Of a stretch of 64,000 bases of DNA, positions 47,086-58,669 are shown piece after piece. The notes under the pieces were generated by a model. That model did not search any database. It saw only the letters and a program-made list of their open reading frames with translations, and was not told the DNA's origin. Source of the stretch: Perognathus longimembris pacificus. Lineage: Eukaryota > Chordata > Mammalia > Rodentia > Heteromyidae. Location of the stretch: the NCBI RefSeq assembly GCF_023159225.1, contig NC_063168.1:55345398-55409397 (forward strand), given 5' to 3'. Position 1 is the first letter of the stretch. Each line of letters begins with the position of its first letter. The position numbers and the translations under genes were made by a program.

Positions 47086-47991
47086 TCAAAATGATGTTTC
47101 CTGATGATCCATCCATGAGTAACACCCAGTCCCTTCTCCTGCCTCACACTTTGTATGCACATAATAGCATTTACTATTATTAATGATGGTTATTTTCTCA
47201 CCTTACAGTTATTTCCTATCCCTCTTACCATGAAAGCCAACATTCTCCCCTACTATTCACTTCTCTATCTGCAGAACCCAGAAAAGTGTTTGATAAGTAA
47301 ATTTAGATAGAAGGATTAGCAGGAAATGAAGACAAAGTTCATCTAAATATTCTCCCTGACTTTTGCCTGACTTCATGTTTCTTCCCTCAACATTTATTCT
47401 CTGTTCTTTTCCTTAATTCTGACTTTTTGTCACCAAATGTAGTGTCACCGAATGTAGTGTCACTGAATGTAGTGTCAATTCTCATCTTTTCTACCTCAAT
47501 GCACAGCAGAATTTTGTCATCTCCTTTTCAAGCTCTCTTCATCCCAATATTTCTTTGTATTACTCTTTTGTCTTACCTTGCTAATGTCAGATAGCTTTCT
47601 TGATATTTATTCCTATGCATTGCATCATCCATTTTTCACATTTTTTACTACTGAGAATGCCAAATTATTTACATTTCATCTGACTAATAAACAAACATTA
47701 TTTTTCTTTATTCTTTGAAATAAAGTTAGTTTGTTCTATAATATTTTTCTAAAGCTCAAGATATACTTTTGTTTAGTAATTCCTAAATGAGGAAGAAATT
47801 TAACCATACTAAGTGTTTATCCCTCCCCAATTTCCACCAATAAAAGTGGGTATAAGGAGTTTTATTTAATTTCTATAAGTGCTTTGGTTAGACAATGGTG
47901 TGCCACCTGTCAAGATTTGTAAGATTCCCATTCATATGCTTTCCCCAGTGTAGACATGCCAAGGTCAGGGTTGAATTCGTTCTGGAGATAG
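47086..47991. other. Unique sequence with a 15-bp minisatellite
   Basis: Three tandem 15-bp units occupy 47429-47473. No gene seen. Confidence 0.5.
47429..47473. repeat. 15-bp tandem repeat, three copies
   Basis: Units read GTCACCAAATGTAGT, GTCACCGAATGTAGT and GTCACTGAATGTAGT: one or two transitions between units, no gaps. Confidence 0.95.
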
Positions 47992-48000
47992 ACAAATAAA

Positions 48001-48207
48001 GTGCTGGGAATATGGCCTAGTGGTAGAGTGTTTTCCTTGTATACATGAAGCCCTGGGTTCGATTCCTCAGCACCACATATATAGAAAAAGCTGGATGTGG
48101 TGCTGTGGCTTAAGTGGTAGAGTGCTACCCTTGAGCAAAAAGAAGCAAAGGAAAGTGCTCAAGCCCTGAGTTCAAGCCCCAGGACTGGAAAATAAATAAA
48201 TAAATAA
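48001..48207 (+). repeat. Dimeric ID-like SINE, older copy
   Basis: GTGCTGGGAATATGGCCTAG and CCTGGGTTCGATTCCTCAGC (B box), then GTGGCTTAAGTGGTAGAGTG and GAGTTCAAGCCCCAGGACTG. The second monomer therefore retains a B-box-like GTTCAAGCC. An (AAAT)n tail follows. TSD ACAAATAAA lies at 47992-48000 and 48208-48216. Confidence 0.9.
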
Positions 48208-48216
48208 ACAAATAAA

Positions 48217-48704
48217 TTCCTAGCAGTGTGCTTTTTGCCTCCACAGTTTCTTTTCTTTTCACATTCAGTTTCCATACTGATATGTGAGGATTATCTTGCC
48301 CTAGATATTAAGTGCCATTAAATCTAACTCCTTCCTTCCTCATTTGGGGATTTCTTGCTTTGTGGATAACACAACTGACTAGTGTTGGGGTCTGGAGTAC
48401 TCTGGCTGATTCTCAAGAAAGGGACAATATTCCCTGCAGAACTGCCATTATCTGTGATGATGCTCATGTTATTTATATACAGAGAGAAGACCAAAGGGGA
48501 GTAAGAAAATCATCCTGAATTATTTCACTGGAGGTAATCTGATACAGACCAGATTTTCACTCTGCCCTGTTTATTAGGGAAAAATCCTTCCAAACTTGGG
48601 AAAATAGGTTGCTTCTTTGTCCTTATTTTGATATTATTTTGGTAACATGTATTTAAATATTTTCTTTGATTTCTTTTATATCTCTGTGTGTCTGTGTGTA
48701 TGTT
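48217..48704. other. Unique sequence, no gene seen
   Basis: A 68-codon frame at 48312-48518 has no recognisable domain. Confidence 0.5.
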
Positions 48705-48945
48705 TCTGTATCAGTTCTGAAGCTTGAACTCAGAGACTAGGTATTCTCCCTTAGCTTTTTTTTTTTTAAATCAAGGCTAGCACTCTACCATTTGAACCAC
48801 AACTCCTCTTTGTGACTCTCTTGGTGCTTAACTAAAGATAAAAATCTCAGTGGGCTTTCCTGTCCAGGCTGGCTTTGAACCATGATCTTCTGATCTAAGC
48901 CTCCTGAGTAGCTAGGATTATGGGTGTGAGCCACCAATACTGAGC
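48705..48945 (-). repeat. B1-ID composite SINE, antisense
   Basis: CTGAAGCTTGAACTCAGAGA and AAATCAAGGCTAGCACTCTA (ID half), GGTGCTTAACTAAAGATAAA (linker), CTGAGTAGCTAGGATTATGG and GTGAGCCACCAATACTGAGC (B1 half). Confidence 0.85.
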
Positions 48946-51900
48946 TGATTTATATCTTAATAGGAATTTAAAGAAGTTGCTTTGGGGACTTCCATCCCAA
49001 GAAAATTTTAAACATAGATGCCTTTATCCATTCCTTAGACATTTACCTCATACTCCACTGACAAATAGCCTGAACATTTTTAAGAGGTTCTTGCTGCAGA
49101 AAGACAAAGGACTCATTGGAGGAAAAAACAAAACAAAACAAAACTTGAATCTAGAATAAATCAAATACTCACAACAACAAGATAGGTTTTCATGTCCCCA
49201 AACTTCTTACAAATTTGCAGTGAAGATGCATGGTCCCTATGGTGCCACTAACAGCAATTCCTGAGAGAACAGAAGACAAAAGTCACGTACATGATTCTTC
49301 AGGTTTCACCTAGGCAATGTGGAGCCTTTGCCTGGAAGACTTCCTGAGGGAAAGGCATTTGTCACTGCAGACTTCATGAAAAATCAGACCATGCTAGTTT
49401 TCTGAAAAGAGTTTCTCGTGTCCCTCAAGCTACACTAGGCTTACTATGTTCATAGATATACCTGCATTCCTAGTATTCTGAACTCAAGAGTCCCATGATC
49501 AAAGTGCTTGCTAGGTGCCTTCACAAGGATGTCATCAGTAGCTGGCTTTGGAAGCATCAATTCCGCCCTCCTTAACTCATGACTTTTCTACTCCTAACTT
49601 ATAGTTGTCTTTAACCCAGCTCTCCAGAATCAATAAAAAACATATGTTCTTTTCATCCATGCCTCCTATGAGTCCCAAGCTATCTGACCTCATCTTGTGT
49701 CACCTATGGAAAATAAAACAATGAAGAGCATCTACTTTGTATCTTGTCTGGACTGTTGAATGAATAAGGACTTTGCTGTTTTTGTCAGATTTGCTTTTTG
49801 TTCTAATTGGCCATTCCAACACAAGTGGCCACATTTCATGTGCTTAGCAGGCAAATGAATGTTAGCAATGTTAAATATCTGTTGCAACCTACTGTGTGCC
49901 CCTTAACTGCCTGAGACCAAGAGCACAGCAGTAACAGGGACCGGACCATGGAAATGAGGTTTGGGATTCCAAGGGACCTGTAGCCTTTAGCCAGCTTCAG
50001 ATTCCAGGGTTCCATTCACCAAGTATTTTATTGGTTTCCTAAAGGGAAGTATGCACAGAAAGTAGGGTAAAGACGTCGACATGTGACACTTCAACGTGAC
50101 TTCCTCATCTTGGGAACTAGAGCTAAACAATAAACAGCTTACAACTTTTTAGCTTACAAGTAGGCTCCCATGCAAATTAGGGTAGAATTAGCCCACACCC
50201 AGGATAGAAATCTGAACTCCTATTAAGCCAGGACTACTAGACCTTTCCAGGAAACTGTCAGTGTTCTGAGAGTATGTTGGGAGAAGGCATTCCAAACTTT
50301 TAATCCTGTCAGGAATCGCAGCTCAGCTTTTTGGGCTATGCCTAACAGATAGCTAACATTTTCATCAGAGAAGGAAAGGTGTTCCTCAGTGCTGCTCCAG
50401 AATAAAATAATTATTTGCAGTTTATACAATAATTTGAAATGCAAAATTTACCTTCCCTATTTGAAAATAGTTCTTATGTGTTTCTTAGAGTTATTAAAGT
50501 ACATTTTAAGGGAATAATAGTTTTGCAAATGATAGGTTTCCAATTGGAGGTGTCTTGGGACTATGTGTGATAGCTGCTTTTGAAATAATTCTATTTCTTA
50601 AAAGAGATTTCAAGATGAACCTTTTCCAATCTTCTAATGGCTAAATACTCCCAGATTCTTCAATCACTTATGATAAGATATGACTTCTTAGTATAACAAA
50701 GTCACCCTTAAAAAGTGGCTGTACATTTGACACAGATTGGTTCCCCGGTGTATGTTATATAGCTCCATATAGCTAATTCAGTAAGCCTGGCATTATCTGA
50801 GACAGAGTTATTATAAATCTAGCAATATGGTATCATATTAATTTATCTATTTAGAAGGGCAAACATGAAATACAGTCAAGGTTTTATTGATTACTAGATA
50901 CTCTGTGCAAGTTAATTTTTGTAAGACAGGAATTGGCTTGAAATATTTCACTTAGATAGGAAAATGTAGATGCATAGGAATGATCCTTAATGAAGGCTTA
51001 AAACACACTGATGTGACTGGTGTTTGGTAATGGTATCTACAATGTTTTGGGTAGTCCACATAACTTGTCAGCTTTGTTCCTTGTTATTAGTGTGATTGAA
51101 GACAGGCAACTGATCCTCATGAAGAGTCATCTTCGATCTCTACCTCAACTCTCTGCTAATGGAACTAGTTTACTCACAAGAAACACACTTAAATTGGCAT
51201 CAGGATAATAGAAATACTAGCTGAGACTCCAATTTTATTTTCCTGGCTCCCAGGAACCAATGTATGCACACACTGGTCACTCCTGATCTGAAAGAGGCAG
51301 CTCATCCCAGTACATACTAGAAAAGAAAGATAACTAGAGCTTGTCATTGGATACCAGAACCCTTTACCAAGAAGCTGTCTTTGGAAAATGATGCATATCC
51401 TTATTTAATGTTGTGTGTCTATTGTGTCCTTTTCTCGTAATAAGTCCTAAATTAATAAATATTATATTTTGAATCCTGTAAGTCTTCTGGAACTAGGGAG
51501 TACTGTCAAACTATTACATTCATACAATGTAATATTACATACATTATTATAACAATAAAACGGCAACTGTAAGTGGTCATGATAATAATATTTATCAAGT
51601 TTCTGTGGGGATTAAAATAAAACTCTGTATACTAAAATGAGAGCCAGGCTCTGGAGGAATTAATCAGTCAACAAGGAATTTCTTGTCTTGGGTGAAGCTG
51701 GGGGATGGTGATGATGCTCATGATACCCCGAACTTTGTAAGAATTCAGTTATTGTTTCTTCAACCTCACCTTTGCATATTTGATTTTCTCCTACCTTCAT
51801 ATAAATCTACAAAACTCTGTTTTGGAAAACATGCAGAACTTTCTGACCATAACCCTATTTCTTCTATAAATTTGCATCAATCACATTACTAAAATCCTTA

Positions 51901-54063
51901 AAAATTTAGATGACATAAAAACAAAAAAAGTGTAACCCTCACTTGTTTTCTTCTTTTGTCTATTTAGTGGGGAGGTTACAGTGAACTGTTTTCATGGTCT
52001 ATGGACTTTGAAAATTCAAAATAACCACCACTGTTGGAGCATGGTTCAGATGATAAATTTTGGGTATTCCCAATTAGAATTCTTCATATGAAAGTTTCCA
52101 TGTTCCCTGGCTTTTACATTTCTGTGCTTTTGCCACCACCCAAAACACAAGCCATTCTGAGTCTTTAAGTTCTCATTTTCTAACATTCCAATTTTTTCTT
52201 CACACATTAATCTCTCCTGAAATCTGCTTTGGCTCAAGAAGATTGCACAATTCTCACAATCAAAATCCGTTTGCTAATCTGTAGGTCCTAACTCGTTCAC
52301 ACATGTTGAACTGCAAATACTGTGTTTCTACCAGCATTTATACAGTACAGTAAAATACACTGGAATTAATTATAGTAGGAACTGTCATACAGATCAGAGT
52401 TAGTAAAATAAATTTTGTTTGGAGAATATTTTCTATCATTTGAATTATTTTTATGTGTGTACCTATGTACATGCATGCACTAACATCTCTGTGTGTGTGT
52501 ATGTGTGTGTTCTCTATGTAATGTTCTCTATGTTCATATGTTCATATGTTCTCTATGGTAATGTCCAAGATCCTTAAGGTGATATAAGATTAATATGTCA
52601 TGGTAGATTGCAGTTATCAACATTTGAAAATAGTATTCTGGAGACCCTAAGACAATGGAGGAAAGAAATACTCAGAGATGACATTTCCATTTCTAGGCTG
52701 CTTCATTACTTCATTTACCTTCTAGGGTAAATTTCTTGCCCTAACAAAGCCCACATAATTTTCTTCTGATATCTTGACTCCTTATCTACATTCTCAAAGT
52801 ACTCCAAACAGCAGCCTTCATTCTGATACATCTGATAAACTGTTCCTTGTTACTTTTAACCTCTATGATTCAACCTTCCATTATTGTTAATTAACCATTT
52901 TGAATTCATACTTTTGTCATGGCATTTGAAGCAAAATTTTATGTCTTCCCTCTAAGGAACCCAGGCTGGGCCTGAGAATAAAATTGACATTAAATAGATT
53001 AACAGGTGGAAGAATGCACAATTAAATGTTTTATGTGATGTGAAAGACCCCATAAAGGGATGAAAACTTGAAGAAGTGTCAAAACCCAAATACTTTCGTG
53101 TTATGTTAAACAAATACAGGTAACTGTGGGAATGAAATTATGAGAAGCTAAAGAACTGAAGAATCATTTTAACAACTCTATTTGTACAGAACCCTTTCAG
53201 CTATGATTCTCTACTGAGAAATTATTTCCTTTCTTCTGGTATAGAAAGAACATTTTTAATATGAGTGTCTTAATATTCTGCTATCAGAAAATGGGAGCCC
53301 AGAATGTCCTTCCTGTACCAGTAATGACTCCAATGCCTTTAGCCAAAGTAGTTTCAATGCCAAAGTGGCACAAACTAGGTGCATGGGCTACTTGTCCTCA
53401 TTATCATTCTTGCTTTCTCATTTTCTTAATTCAGAGCTCATTCCCTAACCTAATCACTTTATTTTTGTTTTCTCATACATAGCACAAGACTTTTGTCTAT
53501 CTCCAGTGATTTGATTTTTCTTCTTTAATATTATCTTCCATCCTCTCTTCCTTTTTAGCCACCCTAGAGTCCACAATCATCATATATTTTATTAGTCTTG
53601 CTTGGAATCTAACTTCTGTCCTTTAGATTCAATTTCTGCAAAAACTGGAACACTTTCCCATTGCCTGTGTGGCAAAATGATGATTCTTTCCAATGTACCT
53701 CCTAAGAACATTGCTGAACCAAATTCACCAAAATTATACTGCATTTGACTATCATTGTGATATTAAATTTGAGTTGTAATCCTGTCCCCTATTCAGGGTC
53801 ATGTCCCTCATCAGGCCAAAGGTGAGGTAGAGACCACTCTTTTAGGAACAATTTTTGTTCATTGGCAGTGGCTTCCTGAATATACAAAATGCTGTTGACT
53901 CTCACTGTGGTTGGGCTCAGTGGAAAATTTTCTGTGTTTGAACTATATACTCACTAAATCAACCCACAAAAACCAGTAGCTTATATGCAAGACAAAGGGT
54001 TTAAAAAAACTAAAAGAGGAAGTATAGAAATAAAAAGAGCATTTGCTTCTAATTCTTTTTTTT
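48946..54063. other. Unique AT-rich stretch, no gene seen
   Basis: About 5.1 kb without a recognisable young repeat. It holds an (AAAAC)n run at about 49122-49145 and a TG/ATGT low-complexity stretch at 52450-52560. Open frames do not exceed 75 codons. I see no exon, RNA gene or LTR that I can defend. Confidence 0.45.
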
Positions 54064-54901
54064 TAAGATGGAAATTCCTTTTGTTTTCTTGTTTATTGTC
54101 AAAGTGATGTACAGAGAGGTTACAGTTTCATATGTTAGGCATTGGATACATTTCTTGTACTGTTTGTTACCTTCTCCCTCATTCCTCCCTCCCCTCTCCC
54201 CTTTTCCCTCTCCCCCCATGAGTTGTTCAGTTGGTTTACACCAAACAGTTTTGCAAGTATTGCTCTTGTAGTTGTTTGTCTTTTTATCTTGTGTCTCTCG
54301 ATTTTGTATTCCCTTTTACATTCCTAGTTCTAATACCAGTATATACAGTTTCCAATGTACTCAGATGAGACACAGTGATAGTGCAGGTACAACCACAGGA
54401 AGGGGATACAAGAGGATCATCAACAATAGAAGCTATGGTTTCATATGGCATGTTGAAAGGAATTACAACAGTGATATAACAGTCATTTACATAACATAGA
54501 GTTCATTTCACTTAGCAATATCTTATGCATTCATAGGGGCATAGCTATTAGGTTCTTGTGATCCTCTGCTGTGTCTAGCCTAAAACTGTGCTAATTACTC
54601 CAATTCTTGGAGTTCATTTTGATATGCTTCGTTATATATGGTCCTAGGAACTTAGCAATTGAGCTATTGTGATTCTTTGCTAAGAATATTATAGACATAT
54701 TCTAGTTTTCTGTCCCTTTTGGCTTGTATATAAGCTTATCTGATCCATGAAAAGGAAAAGGAATCACAGATACAGTGGGACAAAGGCTGAACTAATGCAA
54801 CAATGATACTCACTAGAAACTATGTTGGAAATGAACCTTACAACTGCCTGGAGGGAAGTAGGGAATGGTAAGTGTGAGAAAACGAGGTATGTAGCTCCTC
54901 T
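54064..54901. repeat. Mosaic of L1 3'UTR pieces in both orientations
   Basis: 54064-54600 is antisense L1 3' end (TTTATTGTCAAAGTGATGTA, pyrimidine tract at 54172-54220) reaching the start of the 3'UTR (GTGCTAATTACTCC). 54600-54710 is a second antisense copy of the same 3'UTR start, of the variant B type found at 29656. 54711-54901 is sense variant B 3'UTR (ATGTTGGAAATGAACCTTAC, compare 29965-29985). At least two insertions, or one inversion plus one insertion, are needed. The breakpoints are approximate. Confidence 0.7.
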
Positions 54902-56098
54902 CGGACACAGCAAAGGCAGTACTCAGAGGAAAATTTCTATCTCTGAATGCATACACTAATAAACTGGAGAAACAGCAACTCAATAATTTAAGGAAGCACC
55001 TTAATTTCCTTGAAACAGAACAGCAAGCCAAACCCCAAGTCAATAGACAGAAGCAAATAATTAAATAATAATTAAAATCAAATCATAATTAAATCAATTA
55101 GAGATGAAAAAAAACATCAAAAGAATCAACAAAACAAAGAGTTGGTTCTTTGAAAAAAATCAACAAGATAGACAGACCCCTAGCAAACCTGACCAAAAAT
55201 GAAGGCAGCACACTCAAATAAACAAGATCAGAGATGAAACAGGCAACATCACCACAGAAACAACCAAAATTCAGAAGACAATAAGGGACTATTTTGCAAA
55301 CCTTTATGCCAACAAATTTGAGAACTTGGAAGAAATGGATGATTTCCTAGAAAAAATTCATGTCCCCAAATTCAACCATGAAGATTTAACCTTCTAAACA
55401 GACCCATATCCAGTATTGAAATAGAAACAGGAATAAGTGATCTCCCATCCAAGAAAAAAAAGCCCAGGTCCGGATGGATTCACAGCAGAATTCTACAAGG
55501 CCTTCAAAACAGAACTCACACCAATATTTCTCAAACTCTTCAATGAAATTGAAAGAGAACATTCACTACCAGACAAATTCTATGAAGCCAGTATAACCCT
55601 CATCCCAAAACCAGGCAGGGACTCATCACGGAAAGAGGACTATAGACCAATTTCCCTGATGAACCGTAGATGCAAAAATTCTCAACAAAATTCTGGCCAA
55701 TCGACTTCAACAGGTCATCAAAAAAATCATACACCACGATCAAAATGGATTCATCCCAGGGATGTAAAGTTGGTTCAATACATGCAAGTTAATTAATGTA
55801 ATCCACCACATCAACCGGAGCAAGGTAAAGAACCACATGGTTATAACACTGGATGCAGAAAAAGTGTTTGATAAAATCCAGCACCCATTTATTCTAAGAG
55901 CCCTGGAAAAACTGGGATTCCAGGGAACATTCCTGAATATAATCAAGGCAGTTTATGACAAACCAACAGCAAGCATAACTCTAAATGGTGAAAAACTAAA
56001 GCCATTCCCTTCAAAATCAGGAACAAGGCAGGGATGTCCACTCTCTCCCTGCTCTTCAACATAGTACTAGAATTCCTAGCCAGAGCAATTAGGCAAGA

Positions 56099-56148
56099 GG
56101 AAAATATAAAGGGGATCCAAACAGGAAAATATAAAGGGGATCCAAATA
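56099..56148 (+). repeat. 25-bp tandem duplication in the old L1
   Basis: Two units of 25 bp (GGAAAATATAAAGGGGATCC and 5 more bases each) differ by one base. The matching place in the younger L1 has one unit. Since 25 is not a multiple of 3, it shifts the reverse-transcriptase frame just before the FADD motif. Confidence 0.9.
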
Positions 56149-57458
56149 GGAAAAGATGAAGTTAAACTTTCTCTCTTCGCAGATGACATGATCCTATACC
56201 AAAAGAACCCCATAGACTCTACCCCCATGCTACTAGAGCTGATCCAAAACTTTGGCAAAGTTGCAGGATATAAAATAAACCTTCAAAAATCAATGGCCTG
56301 TCCCTATGCTAACAACTCGAAGACTGAGGGTGAAATCAGGAAAGCAACTCCTTTTGCAATAGCCTCAACAAACATAAAATACCCAGGAGTAACCTTAACC
56401 AAAGAAGTGAAAGACCTCTACGATGAGAACTTTAAAAAGATGAAAAATGAAATTAAGGCAGAACTAAGGAAATGGAAAAACCGCCCATGCTCCTGGATTG
56501 GGAGGATTAATATAATCAAAATGGCAATATTGCCAAAGGCTATCTACAAATTCAATGCAATACCCACTAATATCCAAACACCATTTTTTAATGAAATAGA
56601 GGAAGCAATCCAGAAATTCATATGGAACAATAAAAAGACCCAGAATAGCAAATACAATCCTAAGCAGAAAGAACAGTGCTGGAGGAATTACAATACCCAA
56701 CTAAAAGCTGTATTATAAAGCTATAGTAATAAAAAACAGCTTGGTATTGGCACTGGAACATGCCTGAAGACCAATGGAACAGAATTGAAGACCCAGAAAT
56801 GAACCCACAGAACTATGCCTACTTAATCTTTGATAAAGGAGCTAAAACAGTAGTTTGGAAAAAAGATAGCCTCTTTAACAAATGGTGCTGGCAAAACTGG
56901 TTCTGCACATGCAACAAAATAAAACTATGTCCTTATATATCACCCTGCACCAAAATCAATTCCAAATGGATCAAATACCTCGAAATCAAAACAGACACCC
57001 TGAAAACACTGAAGGAAAGAGTAGGAGAAACACTTGGGCTCCTTGGTGCAGGATGGAACTTCCTTATCAAAGACCCAGAAAGGCTACAAATCAAAGAAAG
57101 GTTGGACAAATGGGACTGCATCAAACTGTAGAGCTCTGCAGGGCAAAGGACATAGCTCGCAAGATAAACAGAAAGTCCACAGATTGGGAGAAGATCTTTA
57201 CCAGCCACACAACGGACAAAGGCCTCATATCTAAAATATATGCAGAACTAAAAAAATTACCTTCCTCCAAAACAAAGCCTCATAGAACCAATAGCCCTCA
57301 TCAAGTGGCCTAAAGTCTTAAAAAGTGACTTCTCTGATGAGGAAATGAGAATGGCCAAGAGACATATGAAAAAGTGCTCTACATCACTGGCCATAAAAGA
57401 AATGCAAATCAAAACAACATTGAGATTCCATCTCACCCCAAAAAGAATGTCCTATATC

Positions 57459-57468
57459 AAGAAAACTA
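57459..57468 (+). repeat. Left TSD of the younger L1
   Basis: AAGAAAACTA, repeated at 63918-63927. It lies inside the old ORF2. Confidence 0.92.
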
Positions 57469-58669
57469 GAGAGGAGAGAAAGATGGCGCCGAAAGAATAG
57501 GGATGCACCCTGACTCGCACCAACTGAAAAGCGAGCTGGGAACTCCAGCACCCAACACCCCACCAAGAACCCAGCAAAACCAGCATCCAGAAGCAGTGGA
57601 GAAACACAGGAAAACAAAAAGGAGCAAAAAAGAACTGAAAACCTACACGGAGCTGGAGATTCTCCGGGGCACCTCCCCCCACCAGCCGACCCTGGCCCAA
57701 ACAGGGCCAGGCTGGGAAAGGGGAACCCGGCGATCGGCAGACAGGCTGCCAGGAGCACAGAATTCATGTAGCGGGAGACCCCACGGACACAAGGCAGGGT
57801 GCGGACCAAGACACACACCGGCATCGACGAGAAGTTCGGGTCCACACCGGTTTCGGACAAGGGAACCCAGCACGGCAGAAAGAGGGAACGGGGGAAGCCA
57901 CCACGACACTTCGCCAACCCCTGAAGGGCCAACGGCTGCGCGGGACACACACACAAAGCAGCAAAAGTGAGTCCCCCATTATCCCCTCCCCCCAATGGGA
58001 GACCCAAGCCCGACAAAGAAGCTAGATCTCCCTCCCTCCCCCTCCCCACTCCCGAGGGAACAAAGAACCCCCAAATAAGGCGGGAAGCTCCCATCAGGTG
58101 CTGGGAAGCCAGTTTAGCAGGGGAAGGGCGGAACAGCCCCAAGCCCCCACAGGTTCCTGAACTGGCAGAACCGGCCCTGTCTCCTTCCCAACAGGGGCTG
58201 GGGGACGGCCGGCAGGGCAAGCCCCACCCGAGGTGCGTGGACCTCGGGGACTCTTACAACTAAAATCACAGGCGCTGGTGGGCAATACCAGCAGAGCAGG
58301 GTCACCTGAGCCTGATCTCGTTCCCCCTCCTCACAGCGGAGGTGAGGTCTGAAGGTGCCAAGCCACACCCAGACAGTCGATCCCACTGGGCCCCACACAT
58401 ACTGCCCCCCCCAACGGACTCGCGGGAGGGCGCAAGCACAACCCATCAACCCAGGACTCGCTCTGGGAGGCATATCCTGCTAAAGTGCATGTTGTAGTGG
58501 ACAACAGCGCATAGAAGGGCGGGGCCCCCGGCGACAGCGCCCGCTCTGGTAGGCGTACCCTGCACTGGTGGGCGGGGACACAGCGACAGCACCTGCTGCC
58601 GTAGACACGTCTACACAGGAGGGAGGAAAGAGCTACAAACCAAACCTGAGAAGCCACCCAGATTTCCAG
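57469..58669 (+). promoter_or_regulatory. L1 5'UTR, GC-rich internal promoter region
   Basis: About 1.2 kb of GC- and CpG-rich DNA in an otherwise AT-rich window, with no tandem monomers of the mouse L1 type. The extreme 5' end carries a YY1-like motif. L1 5'UTRs hold an internal RNA polymerase II promoter, so this is the presumed promoter. It contains a 155-codon upstream frame at 57503-57970 and a 236-codon antisense frame at 58094-57384, both of doubtful meaning. Confidence 0.85.
57480..57488 (+). promoter_or_regulatory. YY1-like motif at the L1 5' end
   Basis: AAGATGGCG starts 12 nt into the element. Human L1 has a YY1 site (AAGATGGCC) at nearly the same offset, where it helps set the transcription start. 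Function here is inferred from motif and position only. Confidence 0.75.

Larger units (their letters stand above)
54902..57468 (+). mobile_element. Old 5'-truncated L1 ORF2 (host of the younger L1)
   Basis: It starts within ORF2 (GACACAGCAAAGGCAGTACT) and covers the region before RT, the RT domain and the C-terminal region. Visible pieces are [12 protein letters not shown] and [10 protein letters not shown] (55437-55796), [12 protein letters not shown] and [10 protein letters not shown] (55837-56064), FADDM at about 56178-56192, and [14 protein letters not shown] (56188-56718). The frame is broken repeatedly, including by a 25-bp tandem duplication at 56099-56148. It is interrupted at 57468 and resumes at 63928. 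Confidence 0.92.

Noticed and set aside
58568..58669. 34-residue N-terminal extension of ORF1
   Set aside because: The upstream start is GTG and the first ATG in frame is at 58670, which gives the expected MRKSQ-type L1 ORF1 start.
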